Assembly: GCF_009857915.1 (NCBI RefSeq)
Contig: NZ_WWCM01000006.1
Span: 225,596-289,595, forward strand
Length of the DNA: 64,000 nt
Direction: 5' to 3'
Origin: Duganella qianjiadongensis
Lineage (GTDB): Bacteria; Pseudomonadota; Gammaproteobacteria; Burkholderiales; Burkholderiaceae_D
The notes below the pieces were generated by a model, which did not search any database, had not been told where the DNA came from, and worked only from the letters and a program-made list of their open reading frames with translations. A program made the translations under genes and the position numbers. Shown piece by piece: positions 43,703 through 53,300 of the stretch; position 1 is the stretch's first letter; each line of letters starts with the position of its first letter.

Positions 43703-44842
43703 CTAGCGCGACAGCGCGTCGAGTTTGCGGTCTATAAAGGTCTGCAACTCGGCCGAAAGGCCGCTGGCGGCGCGGGCACGGCGGAACGCTTCGCGCGCTT
43801 CCGTCAGGTGATTATCGGCCTGCAGCGAAATGCCCAGCCCCATCCACCAGACGCCGTTCTGCGGCGCCAGTTGCAGCGCATCGCGATAATGCTGGGCCGC
43901 TTCGGCATGGCGCTGTTCGCGCTGCAGTACACCGGCGAGGAAGGCGTGGTATTCGGGATTGCTGCCCGCATAAGGCATGGTGGTCAGCAGCGTCTGCAGC
44001 GCCGGCCCGCCCTTCTCCAGCTGCAAGCGCGCCAGTATCATGGCCAGTCCCGGCTGGCGCGGATCTAGCCCCAGTGCCAGGCGTAGCTGGCGCACGGCAT
44101 CGTCATTGCGTTTATTTTCCAGCAGCAGACTGATATAGGTCTGGCGCGCCGCTTCGTTGCGCGGATCGATGTCCAGCGCCCGCTCGAAATCCGTCAGCGC
44201 CGCGTGTACGCGGCCTTCCTGCAGAGCGACCAGTCCGCGCCGGTAGGTATTCTCGGCCATCAGTTTGGGGCTCAGGTTGTGCGTGATGGTGCCCGCTTCG
44301 CCTGTTTCGTCGTTGCTACGGGCCGTGCTAGCCCCTTCTCGCTGGCGTGGCGCTTGCGCCGCTCTGGCTTTCTTTTCCGGTTGCGCCGCACTGACGACGG
44401 CAACCGGCGCAGGCGCGGGTGGCGCAGCGCCAGGCGCAGGTGCGGCAACTGGCGCTGCCACAGGCGCACTGGCGGCCGGCGCCGCGATGGCTGCTGGTGC
44501 GGATGGCGTGGCAGCTGCTACAGGCTGAGCGGAATCGGGTGCCGCGGCAACAGCCGCTACGGTAGCTTTAGGCTGGCTCACCACAGCTTCAGGCGCCGCC
44601 CTGGCCGCACCCGTCGCGGCCACATCGACGGCATGCGCAACACGCTGGCCCTGCCAGTAATGCCAGCCATACCCACCGCCACCGGCCAGCAGCGCAACGC
44701 CGAGCGCAAGCGCGGCCATGCGCAGCTTGCTGCTGCCACCGCCATGCATCTCGACCGCGTGCAATTGCTGCTGGCGCAAGCCGCCATCAGCGCTGCCTCC
44801 GCGCGCATCGAGATCCTGTAACATCTTGTTTATCAAACTCAT
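43703..44842 (-). CDS. mshN: MshN-like TPR protein of the MSHA pilus
   Basis: Inner-membrane protein with a periplasmic TPR region that supports MSHA assembly. It has 379 residues from ATG 44842; the first residues MSLINKMLQDLDARGG are the family start. One transmembrane helix lies at about residues 40-58, then an Ala/Pro/Val low-complexity linker to about residue 165, then TPRs (RRGLVALQEGRVHAALTDFE, GLGISLQADNHLTEAREAF). It overlaps the mshM stop by four bases (ATGA) and is last in the operon. Confidence 0.92.
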   Translation of the reverse strand: MSLINKMLQDLDARGGSADGGLRQQQLHAVEMHGGGSSKLRMAALALGVALLAGGGGYGWHYWQGQRVAHAVDVAATGAARAAPEAVVSQPKATVAAVAAAPDSAQPVAAATPSAPAAIAAPAASAPVAAPVAAPAPGAAPPAPAPVAVVSAAQPEKKARAAQAPRQREGASTARSNDETGEAGTITHNLSPKLMAENTYRRGLVALQEGRVHAALTDFERALDIDPRNEAARQTYISLLLENKRNDDAVRQLRLALGLDPRQPGLAMILARLQLEKGGPALQTLLTTMPYAGSNPEYHAFLAGVLQREQRHAEAAQHYRDALQLAPQNGVWWMGLGISLQADNHLTEAREAFRRARAASGLSAELQTFIDRKLDALSR

Positions 44843-45726
44843 TTCATCAACGCCCAAGTCAGTCCACCCGCAGCCGCAGCTGCTGCCAGCCCTGCCAGCC
44901 ACCAGACCCAGCGCTTCTCGCGGGTGACGGTATCACTGGCGGCCAGTCCTACATGGCGTTTCGTTACCTGCTGCTTACCTTCGCCGTAACATACCATCAA
45001 AGCCTTGTTGGCCATAATATTTATCAGACGGGGTATGCCGCCGCTGGCTTTGAACAGGCTGCCGATAGCGCCCCGGCTGAACAAGCGGCTGCCCGTATAG
45101 CCCGCCACGCGCAGCCGATGGGACAGATAGTACTCCATGTCGTCGCGCGTCAAAGGGCCGAGGTGATAGTGGAAAGTAATGCGCTGGGCTAGCTGGCGGA
45201 TGGAATTCGCCTGCAGATGCTGGTTCAGCTCGGGCTGGCCGAACAGCACGATCTGCAGCAGCTTGCGCTTTTCCGTCTCCAGATTGGTCAGCAGACGCAG
45301 CGCTTCCAGACTCTCCAGCGGTATCGCCTGGGCTTCATCGAGGCACAGCACGACCTGCTTGTCTTCACGCGCCAGCTCCATCAGGCGCAGCGTCAGCGAT
45401 TTGAGCAGCTGATGCTGGTCGACGTCGCGCTGCAGCGGCAATTCCAGCTCGTCGGCCAAAGCCAGCATCAGGGTACGCGGTTCCAGATACGGATTCGGGA
45501 TGTAGGCGGTGACGAAACCCGGCCCCAGCGAGGCCATAAACTTGCGGCATAACAGGGTCTTGCCGGTGCCCACTTCACCAGTAATCTTGATAAAGCCTTC
45601 ACCGCTGCGTGCCGCTACCAGCAAGGTGTTAAGCGCCTGCTGGGAATGGGGGCTGGTGAAAAAGAAACTGGTATCCGGCGTAATGCCAAAAGGCATTTCG
45701 CTCAGACCGAAGTGCGCCTGATACAT
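44839..45726 (-). CDS. mshM: MshM AAA ATPase (ExeA/GspA-like)
   Basis: ATPase thought to help the secretin insert or remodel peptidoglycan for the pilus. It has 295 residues. The start MYQAHFGLSEMPFGITPD is the family N-terminus. Walker A is GEVGTGKT near residue 50, Walker B VVLCLDEAQ near 128, and a sensor segment GGIPRLINI near 240. One C-terminal transmembrane helix (WVWWLAGLAAAAAAGG) tethers it to the inner membrane. It abuts mshL directly (stop of mshL at 45727). Confidence 0.95.
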   Translation of the reverse strand: MYQAHFGLSEMPFGITPDTSFFFTSPHSQQALNTLLVAARSGEGFIKITGEVGTGKTLLCRKFMASLGPGFVTAYIPNPYLEPRTLMLALADELELPLQRDVDQHQLLKSLTLRLMELAREDKQVVLCLDEAQAIPLESLEALRLLTNLETEKRKLLQIVLFGQPELNQHLQANSIRQLAQRITFHYHLGPLTRDDMEYYLSHRLRVAGYTGSRLFSRGAIGSLFKASGGIPRLINIMANKALMVCYGEGKQQVTKRHVGLAASDTVTREKRWVWWLAGLAAAAAAGGLTWALMK

Positions 45727-47538
45727 TTACTTGCGTCCTCCGTTGCGCGGCGCCATCTGCTCGATGCGGCGGCTGGCTTCGTCGAGGTCCTGCGCGTAGC
45801 TCGAGGCGCCATCGACGATGGTCGGCTTGATCAGTACCACCAGTTCGCGCTTGACCATGGCCCGCTCGGTGTTGCGGAACAGGCCGCCAACCACGGGCAT
45901 GTCGCCCAGTCCCGGTGCCTGGCTGTTATCGGACACGGCGGCCTGACGCATCAGGCCGCCGATGGCGACGATACGGCCATCCTGACCACGCACCATGCTG
46001 TCCATCTCGGAAGTGCTGGAAGCGGCCAGCGGCAATTGCAGCGAACCGGCGGCACCCAGATTGACCACCTTGTTGACGGTAGATACCTGACTGACGGAAG
46101 GATGAACGTGCAGCATGATATTGCCATCTTCATCGATCTGCGGCGTCACGTCGAGCACCACACCGGAGAAGAACGGCTGCAGCGTCACATTCGGGCTGGT
46201 GGTGTTGCCGCTGACGTTGGAATTGGTGGTGGTGCTCACGCCCGTCACGTAGAACTCGTCGGTACCGATTTTCAGCACGGCCTTCTGGTTGTTCATGGTG
46301 GCGATACGGGGACTGGACAGCACATGCACCGAACCCTGCGATTCCAGGAAGGAGATCATGGCGGCAAAATTACTAGTCTGGAAAGCCATGCCGAACAGCG
46401 TGCCCACATTGTTGGCCGCATTCGACAGCGTATAGCCGGCGGTGGCGCTGATGCCGGCCGTGCCGCCGCTGGTCATCGTGGCCTGCTGGCCGCCTGCCGC
46501 TGGCAACGGGGCCAGATTGGTGCCGGGCGCAATCACCCCGGCCGACAGACGGTTGCTGCCGCCACCACCGAAGGAGGCAAAGCTGGCCCAGTTCACCCCG
46601 CTCTGATAGCCGCTATTGAGCTGCACTTCGAGTATCTTCGCTTCCAGTATCACCTGACGTTCCACTGCCAGACGGGTCGCTTTCAGATACTGCTCTACGC
46701 CGCGCAGCTGTTCCGGCATGGCGCGCACGACCACCACGCCCGACTGCGGACTGATCACCACACTGCGCCCATCGCCCGTGCCGCCGACCAGTGCCAGCAG
46801 GGCTTCCTTGAGTTCCGACCAGAAATCCGTCGCCGATGCCGTTTTGACGTTGCTGGCGTCTTCCAGCGAGTATTGCTGATTCTGTCCCGGCTGCTGCGGC
46901 TGGTTGTTCTGGCCATTGCCCAGACTATTGTTGCCGCTCGCGCCGCCTTGTCCCGACACCACCGTGCCTACCGTGTTCACCGAGGTCGACGACACCCGTA
47001 CATTCGACGTGCCTTTACGGGTAGCGCTCAGGTAGTTGACCTGGAAGATGCGGGTCTGCATGGTCAGCGGACGGATGTAGATGCGCGTGCCTTCGACCTT
47101 GTAATCGTAGCCATACATTTCGCGGATGGCGTCGAGCGCTTCGAACAGCGTGACATCCTTGAGATTGGCCGAGATGGTGCCCGTCACCTCAGGGTGCACC
47201 AGCATGTTGTAACGGGTACCGGCCACGATGGAATTGAAGAACTGCTGCACCGGCACCTGATTGAACGACACATTGAAGCGCTCTTCCATGACCGTGCGGG
47301 CCTTGGGCAACTCCGCCGCCAGCGTGCTGGCAGCCGGCGGCAGCAGCGCCGCCTCCACTGCTGCCGGCGTGGCAGCTGGCGCGCGTGCCGAAGTGGCGGC
47401 CGCCTTGAGCTGCTGATCGATGCTGTTGTAGGCATCGCGTGGCGCTTGCGTCTGGCAGGCCGCCAGCATGGCCGACGCGCCCAGCACGCCCGCCCAGTAG
47501 ATCATCTTTTGCATGTAACGCTCGTAGTTAGTCATCAT
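45727..47538 (-). CDS. mshL: MshL secretin of the MSHA pilus
   Basis: Outer-membrane secretin ring through which the MSHA pilus passes. It has 603 residues. Lipobox MLAAC near residue 28 (pilotin-independent anchoring). N-terminal STN-like and N1 domains (residues about 95-260) contain a short Gly/Asn/Gln linker near 195-220. The C-terminal secretin gate and barrel include VHVLSSPRIATMNNQKAVLKIG and GLMRQAAVSDNSQAPGLGDMP (VGG..L region). It overlaps mshK by four bases. BamD nearby belongs to the machinery that inserts barrels, though secretins can be BAM-independent. Confidence 0.95.
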   Translation of the reverse strand: MMTNYERYMQKMIYWAGVLGASAMLAACQTQAPRDAYNSIDQQLKAAATSARAPAATPAAVEAALLPPAASTLAAELPKARTVMEERFNVSFNQVPVQQFFNSIVAGTRYNMLVHPEVTGTISANLKDVTLFEALDAIREMYGYDYKVEGTRIYIRPLTMQTRIFQVNYLSATRKGTSNVRVSSTSVNTVGTVVSGQGGASGNNSLGNGQNNQPQQPGQNQQYSLEDASNVKTASATDFWSELKEALLALVGGTGDGRSVVISPQSGVVVVRAMPEQLRGVEQYLKATRLAVERQVILEAKILEVQLNSGYQSGVNWASFASFGGGGSNRLSAGVIAPGTNLAPLPAAGGQQATMTSGGTAGISATAGYTLSNAANNVGTLFGMAFQTSNFAAMISFLESQGSVHVLSSPRIATMNNQKAVLKIGTDEFYVTGVSTTTNSNVSGNTTSPNVTLQPFFSGVVLDVTPQIDEDGNIMLHVHPSVSQVSTVNKVVNLGAAGSLQLPLAASSTSEMDSMVRGQDGRIVAIGGLMRQAAVSDNSQAPGLGDMPVVGGLFRNTERAMVKRELVVLIKPTIVDGASSYAQDLDEASRRIEQMAPRNGGRK

Positions 47539-47909
47539 TTTTTCCCGCTTGCCTGCAGGCCGCCCGGAATCTGGGGAAACAGGATCAGGGTTTCCCGCAG
47601 TTTGCCACGCCGCAGCACGACCGAATTATCATTGATACGTTCTACGACCGCATCGGCAAATTTACCGCCCTGCGCCACCGTCACGCCATCGATCACGGCC
47701 AGCCGCCGGTTGTTGGGCGCCGCACCGATCAGTATCGATTGCAGACGCGGCGCAGCCGGCACGCCTTCTCCTTCCATATTGCCCGCTTGCGCCGGCCCGG
47801 ACGCCAGCCCGGCCGGAGCACGGGTGGGGTCCTGCAACTGCTGTGCCCCTGCCAGCAGCGGCAAGGCCAGCCCTACTACGCCCAGCAGGCGCTTCACAGT
47901 GCTATCCAT
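47535..47909 (-). CDS. mshK: MshK-like MSHA biogenesis protein
   Basis: 124 residues. A signal-like N-terminus (LLGVVGLALPLLAGAQQLQDPT) is followed by a PilP/GspC-homology-region fold: LQSILIGAAPNNRRLAVIDGVTVAQGG and DNSVVLRRGKLRETLILF. This resembles the periplasmic domain that couples the inner-membrane platform to the secretin. It overlaps mshJ by 16 bases and mshL by four, so expression is tightly coupled. Confidence 0.88.
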   Translation of the reverse strand: MDSTVKRLLGVVGLALPLLAGAQQLQDPTRAPAGLASGPAQAGNMEGEGVPAAPRLQSILIGAAPNNRRLAVIDGVTVAQGGKFADAVVERINDNSVVLRRGKLRETLILFPQIPGGLQASGKK

Positions 47910-48577
47910 TTCGAATCCAGACTCAGGGTGTAGAGCGTCAGGCTCAGTCGTGCCGCACCGTTGCCGGAAGCATCGAGCGCCGCGTTGCCCCAGAACAGCT
48001 GCTGCGGCATGGCTTCCAGCGCTTCCAGATAGGTGATCATATCCAGATAACTACCTTGCAGCACCACCTGCACGCCGTGCCGGTACAGCAGCGGCGCAGC
48101 GGCATTGGCCGGACGCGGCTCGCCGGCGTCGGCGGCCAGGAACTGGCCATCGCTAGTGCCTTGCGGCGCCAGCGTCTTGAGTGACAGCAGGCGCAGTTTG
48201 CCGTGGCCGTTGACCATCTGCTGCAGCAGCGGGCCCATACGGTCAGGCGCCACCAGCCCTTTTTGCGCAGCCCGCAGTTTTTCGCGCAGTGCCGTGCTAT
48301 CTGCCTGCAGCGAGGCCAGCTGGCGATGCAGCTCCTGATCTGGATCACGCTTGGCCGCGGCCGCCAGCTGGGCCAGTTCGGAATCGATAGACGCTATCTG
48401 CTGGCGCTGCTGCTGCATGGTGTCGAGCAAAATGGCGTTCTGGCGGTACAGCGGCGACAGTTCCAGCTGATAGCCGAGATACACCAGCAGCAGGACCGCA
48501 CAGAAGGTCGCCAGCAGCCGCTCGCGCAGCGTCAGCGCCATCAGCCATGCATCGAATTTCTTCCAGATCGCCATCAT
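47894..48577 (-). CDS. mshJ: MshJ (PilO/GspM-like) assembly protein
   Basis: 227 residues. A short cytosolic start is followed by one transmembrane helix (RLLATFCAVLLLVYLGYQL, about residues 20-38), a coiled-coil (DTMQQQRQQIASIDSELAQL to residue 110) and a small alpha/beta ferredoxin-like domain. This is the layout of PilO/GspM platform proteins, which bridge PilN and PilP. It overlaps the neighbouring genes on both sides. Confidence 0.92.
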   Translation of the reverse strand: MMAIWKKFDAWLMALTLRERLLATFCAVLLLVYLGYQLELSPLYRQNAILLDTMQQQRQQIASIDSELAQLAAAAKRDPDQELHRQLASLQADSTALREKLRAAQKGLVAPDRMGPLLQQMVNGHGKLRLLSLKTLAPQGTSDGQFLAADAGEPRPANAAAPLLYRHGVQVVLQGSYLDMITYLEALEAMPQQLFWGNAALDASGNGAARLSLTLYTLSLDSKWIAL

Positions 48578-49254
48578 TGTTGCACCGCCTTGCTAGCAGC
48601 CTCATCCACCGACGACTGCAGACTGAATTCGACAAACCGGGGCGCAGCCACTACGCTGGCCGTGGCGGATGGTGCACTGGCCGCAGCAGTAGCGCTGGCG
48701 CTGGCAACAGGCTCATGCAGATCCAGCTGGGCAAATTTCTTGCCCCGCAAAACCGTCTCGCCCGACAGACCGGCCAGATAGCCGGGCAGCAGGTCCGCTT
48801 TCAGGGCGCGGCCCTGCAGACCTATGCTGTCGCCATTGCCCTGAATCTGCACACCGGTCAGCCACAGGCCTGCGCTGGTACGCCGCGCCAGCGCACGGAA
48901 GTAAGGCGAATAGCCATGTACACCGCCCGCCTGCCCCTGATCGAGGATGCCGGCCACTTTCTGCAGATTGGCCAGCATGACGCCAGCCTGTTCGACTTCC
49001 TTCTGCAGCGTGTCGCTCTTGCGCGGCGCAACGAAGGCTGCCGTAGCAGCCGTCTTGCGGGCTTCGCGCGCATCAAGTTCCCCTTTCACGCTAGCTGCCT
49101 GCGCACTGGTTTGCGCCAGCTGGCGTTGGGCCAGCACGGTACACACCACCATGACCAGCAGCGTGGACAGCACTACGCCCACCACCACCGGCGCAGTGGC
49201 ATAGTTTTTTTGCGGCTCGAAGGCAACGTTGTAGAGATTGATCTGCTGGCTCAT
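48574..49254 (-). CDS. PilN-like MSHA assembly protein (MshI2)
   Basis: 226 residues. The N-terminal cytosolic tail MSQQINLYNVAFEPQK contains the INLYN motif by which PilN binds PilM. A transmembrane helix (VVVGVVLSTLLVMVVCTVLA) and a coiled coil follow, then a ferredoxin-like domain and an Ala/Ser-rich tail. In many MSHA loci this appears as a second mshI cistron. ATGA overlaps join it to mshI and mshJ. Confidence 0.9.
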   Translation of the reverse strand: MSQQINLYNVAFEPQKNYATAPVVVGVVLSTLLVMVVCTVLAQRQLAQTSAQAASVKGELDAREARKTAATAAFVAPRKSDTLQKEVEQAGVMLANLQKVAGILDQGQAGGVHGYSPYFRALARRTSAGLWLTGVQIQGNGDSIGLQGRALKADLLPGYLAGLSGETVLRGKKFAQLDLHEPVASASATAAASAPSATASVVAAPRFVEFSLQSSVDEAASKAVQQ

Positions 49255-50192
49255 GCCGCCACCCCGGTACGCAAAGCGGCACCTATGGCACGCAGGTAGA
49301 CGCGCTGCTGCTCGGCCTGCTCGAGATCCGGCACATCGTCCAGTTCCAGCACGCTGGATAGTTCCAGCTGTTCGACGGGCAGATACAGATTGGCCGCCAG
49401 ATAATTACGCAGTTCGCCATTGCCCACGGGCGTTAGCACCAGCTTGGCGATGGCGACGAAGGAGAACTGGCGCTCGAAGTGATCGAGCGAACGCTGCAGC
49501 TCAAGCGTGATGCGGTCGTGCAGATGCTGCAAGCGGTCGGCATCCGTTTCCAGCAGCTGGTTCAGGGTGATGTCCATACGGCGCGCCAGATACAGCTCGC
49601 CGTTGAAGCTCACCGTCAGCAGGCCGCCGTCGGCGTCGAAGGACAGCATGGCCACGCCGCGCCCTTCCGGTTCCAGCAGCGCCGAAATATTCCGCTGTGC
49701 CATTTCATCGATATCGATGGCATCGAGCGCCACCTTGTTTTCCCAGAAGACCTGCTGGTGCGGTGCCAGTATGCTGTTGCGCGCCACCACGGCAAAGGCT
49801 TGCGAACTGGCTGCACTGGAATTCTTCGACGGTGGCAATAGCGCCATATCCAGCGTGGCATCTTCCAGCGGGAAATCGATCATATCCTTGACGCGCCAGC
49901 CCAGCGCAGCTTTCATTTCTGCCGCCGGCACATTCGGCGCTTCCACCATCAGCAGCTGGTAGCCGCCACTGCCCAGCAGAGTGGTGCAGTGGTAATTGGC
50001 CGCATGCAGATCGCGTGCCACGCGGAACAGGATGGAACCCGGATAGCCACTGGGCGCCGTATAGCTCTGGGCCAGCTGCACACGTGGCTGGCTGCCCGTA
50101 CGGCGCTCGATAGCGACCGCCTGCACGCCGTCGGCCGTCAGGATCAGTGCCAGCCAGCCGCTTTTGTTACCTGCTTTTCCGAATAAACGCAT
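49251..50192 (-). CDS. mshI: MshI (PilM/GspL-like) cytosolic platform protein
   Basis: 313 residues with an actin-like PilM fold; the N-terminus MRLFGKAGNKSGWLALIL and DLHAANYHCTTLL are family features. It is predicted to bind nucleotide or the INLYN tail of the next gene product and to link to MshE. It is the first gene of the second half of the locus; a TATAAT box lies about 55 bases upstream, between it and mshQ, so it may start its own operon. Confidence 0.92.
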   Translation of the reverse strand: MRLFGKAGNKSGWLALILTADGVQAVAIERRTGSQPRVQLAQSYTAPSGYPGSILFRVARDLHAANYHCTTLLGSGGYQLLMVEAPNVPAAEMKAALGWRVKDMIDFPLEDATLDMALLPPSKNSSAASSQAFAVVARNSILAPHQQVFWENKVALDAIDIDEMAQRNISALLEPEGRGVAMLSFDADGGLLTVSFNGELYLARRMDITLNQLLETDADRLQHLHDRITLELQRSLDHFERQFSFVAIAKLVLTPVGNGELRNYLAANLYLPVEQLELSSVLELDDVPDLEQAEQQRVYLRAIGAALRTGVAA

Positions 50193-50245
50193 CCGAGCTT
50201 CTCAAATGATTAGGTGCTGCTTTCAATAATCGCCACACATCCTTG

Positions 50246-50251
50246 ATTATA
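50246..50251 (-). promoter_or_regulatory. Candidate -10 box of the mshI-N operon
   Basis: TATAAT on the minus strand in the 149-base gap between mshQ and mshI, the only sizeable gap inside the MSHA locus. No clear -35. Confidence 0.45.
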
Positions 50252-50341
50252 TTCAAGTTTCATGGCTCAGTTGCCGCATTTTTAAGGCCGTGTGCAAGTT
50301 TGATTACTTTCTGTCACCAGGCGGAACAAAATGAGGCAGAT

Positions 50342-53300
50342 TCAATACACTTCCCGCAAGAAAATGACCGGACTGCGATAAACACCGAACGTCACACGCC
50401 CTTGCGACGTCGGCAGCCACGTCGGTCCCGTCACTTTGACATTCGCCCCGCTCTTGGCGCTGCTGCTGCCGGCTTTCAGATTGGTGGTGCCCAGCCCGCC
50501 GTTCATGGTGAGCACGGCGGCAGCGCCGCTGTCCAGCGCAGGACAGGCCACCAGACAGCTCGAATACTGCAGCGCGCTGGCCATGGTCACGCTGGTGGTG
50601 CTATCGCTGGGATTGGCACGCCAGGAATAGCTGGCCACGCCATTGCGGCTGGTGGCACCGTAATACTGGGCCGACAGCTGCAGCGGCAGCGGCAGTTTGG
50701 ACGAGCCATAGGCATTCGGCACCAGCAGGCGGCCCGCCACCACCGCCACCCCGCCCTCCTCGGCATTGGTGCGCAGCGAAGTGACGCCGTCGTTCGGCGT
50801 GCCGGTTTCGCTGGCACGGATATACACCATGGTCGGCGTTACCCAGTTCTTCGCATACGGAGCGGTTGCGACAAAGGGATTAGGCAGGCTGTATTGCGGA
50901 TTGATGGTGGCTGTGCCGGCCGAGAAGGTCGCGGCGGAAATGCTGTTGGCCGTCAGGGCTGCACCGGTCGGGCTGGCTGGCGGATTGGCCGTGGTGGTAC
51001 TGCCCGGTGCCGAATAAGCACTCAGCACCACCTGCCGCGCCAGCAAACCGCGATAGTTGCCGGTGACCTCGCTCTGGGCATTCTCGGCCACCACCTGCAC
51101 GGCAAACGGCTGGCCGGAATAGGCCATGCCGTACACCGTGGCGGGGCAGCTCATGCCGTTGGGGTCGCACGCCATAGAGGGTGCCGGAACAGTCTTGAAA
51201 TGATCGGGAATAAAGCGGCCCACGTTGACCGACTGGGCCTGAATGTTGCCGGTGCCCAGATAGCCGCCGCTCGGCAGCGGCGTCAGTTCCAGCACGCCCA
51301 CGTCATCGAACGAGAATGCCGAACCGCTCGCCACGCCGCCGCTGAAAGCACCAAAGCTGCCATTGAAATTCAGTGGCGCCTCGGGATCGCCACCGGGATC
51401 GATCATGTCTGCCAGCCGGGCACCCGTCTGGTCCTTGGCTGCCAGCGCCTGCAGCGCGATGGTGATAGGGGTGGACTCCTTGCCGAAATTCGGCGCCAGC
51501 CCGCCGCCATACAACAGCGCCTGCACGCTCATGGAAAAATTCGTGCCCGCCGTCACAAACGCAGGGTCCGTTGCCGTCGCGGGGTTCTGTGCGCCGTTGT
51601 TAGCGGGCGGCACCAGCAGCAGGCGCTCCGGCCGCTCGACAAAGGCAAGACTGGTCCCCAGCCGGCCCGAAGCATCGCTGACGAGGAACTCGATGCGTCC
51701 CACGTCGGCATACTGGAAGCGGTAAAAGTCGGTGGAACTGGCCGTGCCGCCCTTGAACACCACGTCATTCAGGCTGGTCCAGTAGCTCGACGCTGCGCCG
51801 GGCAAGGCGCCCGAGCGCGAGCACAGCGGCAGGCTGACGGCACTGCCGCCGTTTCTGGTAAAGCTGGCACGCACCCCGGCATCCTGCGCCGGGTCATAGC
51901 AGGCCAGCGCATATTTGAGTTTGATCGTGGTATCGTTGCTGGCTACAGCCGTTGGCACATTCGAAACCAGATAGGTCAGGTAGAGCGGTATCGCCATATT
52001 GCCCAGCCGCTGCTGGGCATTGAAGTCGATCAGCTTGCAGCTCTGGCCCGGATCGCCGAACGGCAGGCCATTCAGGCAGGGACTATCGGTATAGCCGTAA
52101 GTCGGCGCAATGGCCGAAGCACCTATCGAGGTGCTGACGGTCGACGTATCGTTGCCGTCGTAATAGTCGTACAGGGGACCGCTTACCGTGGCGCTATTGG
52201 TGATCAGGCCGGTGGCGGCCGCTGCTGCCGTGACACGCAGGGTAATCGTCGGCAAAGTGGTGCCAGCGGCTACTGTGGCGGAATACAGGCAGGTCACGGT
52301 CTGGCCGGCATTGCTGCAGCTCCAGCCCGTACCGCTGGCACTGACGAAAATCAGCGATGCGGGCAGCACGTCCACCACCTTGATAGGCCCGCCTTCAGCC
52401 AGCGGCCCGTTGTTCACCACATTGATCAGGTAGTTGCTTGCCTGCGAAGGCTGTAGCGGCGTCTGCAAGGTCATGGAAACACCATGATCGGTGGCCGGCA
52501 CATTCGGCGCAGCAATCACCTCGGCATTGAGCAATACCAGATCCTGCCCGGACTGGTAATCGCTGCGCGCAGACGTCTGGCCCGCCTGGATCACGGGCGA
52601 AGCCACCGTATAGGCATCGAAGTCGATGCCATAGGACTGGGCGTCGTTGTTGATATTGCTGGCCGAATTGAACTGGTTACCGGACGGATTCATGGCATCC
52701 GTTACCTCCACGCTGTTGTAGCGCAGGATCTCGCCGCCGCCCGACAGTGTGGTATCGCCTTCCCACGTAATATGGCCGATCCGCCCCGTCACGCTGCCGA
52801 TCGGGGTGGGTATCTTGAAGTTGGCCAACGTCAGGGTGACGCTGGAATAGCGGATGTACTGGAAACCTTCGTAGATATTCAGCACGCGGAATGGCTCGCT
52901 CGAATGCGAATAGATCACCAGCAGCTGGAAGCCGCCCACCACGGCCTGTACATCGCAGTGCGGACTACCGGTATTGACCGACAGCCCGCCCACCGTATAG
53001 GTAGCATTGCCTTTGGCCTTGACCTGGGTAGTGACATCGTAGGCACCGGCGAAGAAATCATAGCCCACTGTGGGCGAAGTAAAGCTGCGCGTGGCCGGCG
53101 CCGTCACTGCGCTCCCGTCGAATGTCACCGTGTAGTCAGGATTGGAACCGGAACCGGCCCAGTACAGCTGGGCGTTGAGCACAGTGGCGCCATTGGGCAG
53201 GCCGCTCAGCACCATATTCATGGTGCCGGTATTGACCGCGCAGGGATCGGTATTATTGTCCTTGGTGCGCATGGTCTTCTGCGTGCCGGTAAAGCTGACA

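Noticed and set aside
45646..48036. Long plus-strand open frame of 796 codons across mshL
   Set aside because: It is antisense to mshL, mshK and part of mshJ, which have clear domains and lipobox. High GC makes antisense frames open; its protein is His/Arg/Gln-rich without domain motifs.
50243..52456. Plus-strand open frame of 737 codons across mshQ
   Set aside because: Antisense shadow of mshQ, rich in Arg/His/Gly with no recognisable domain; no ribosome site.
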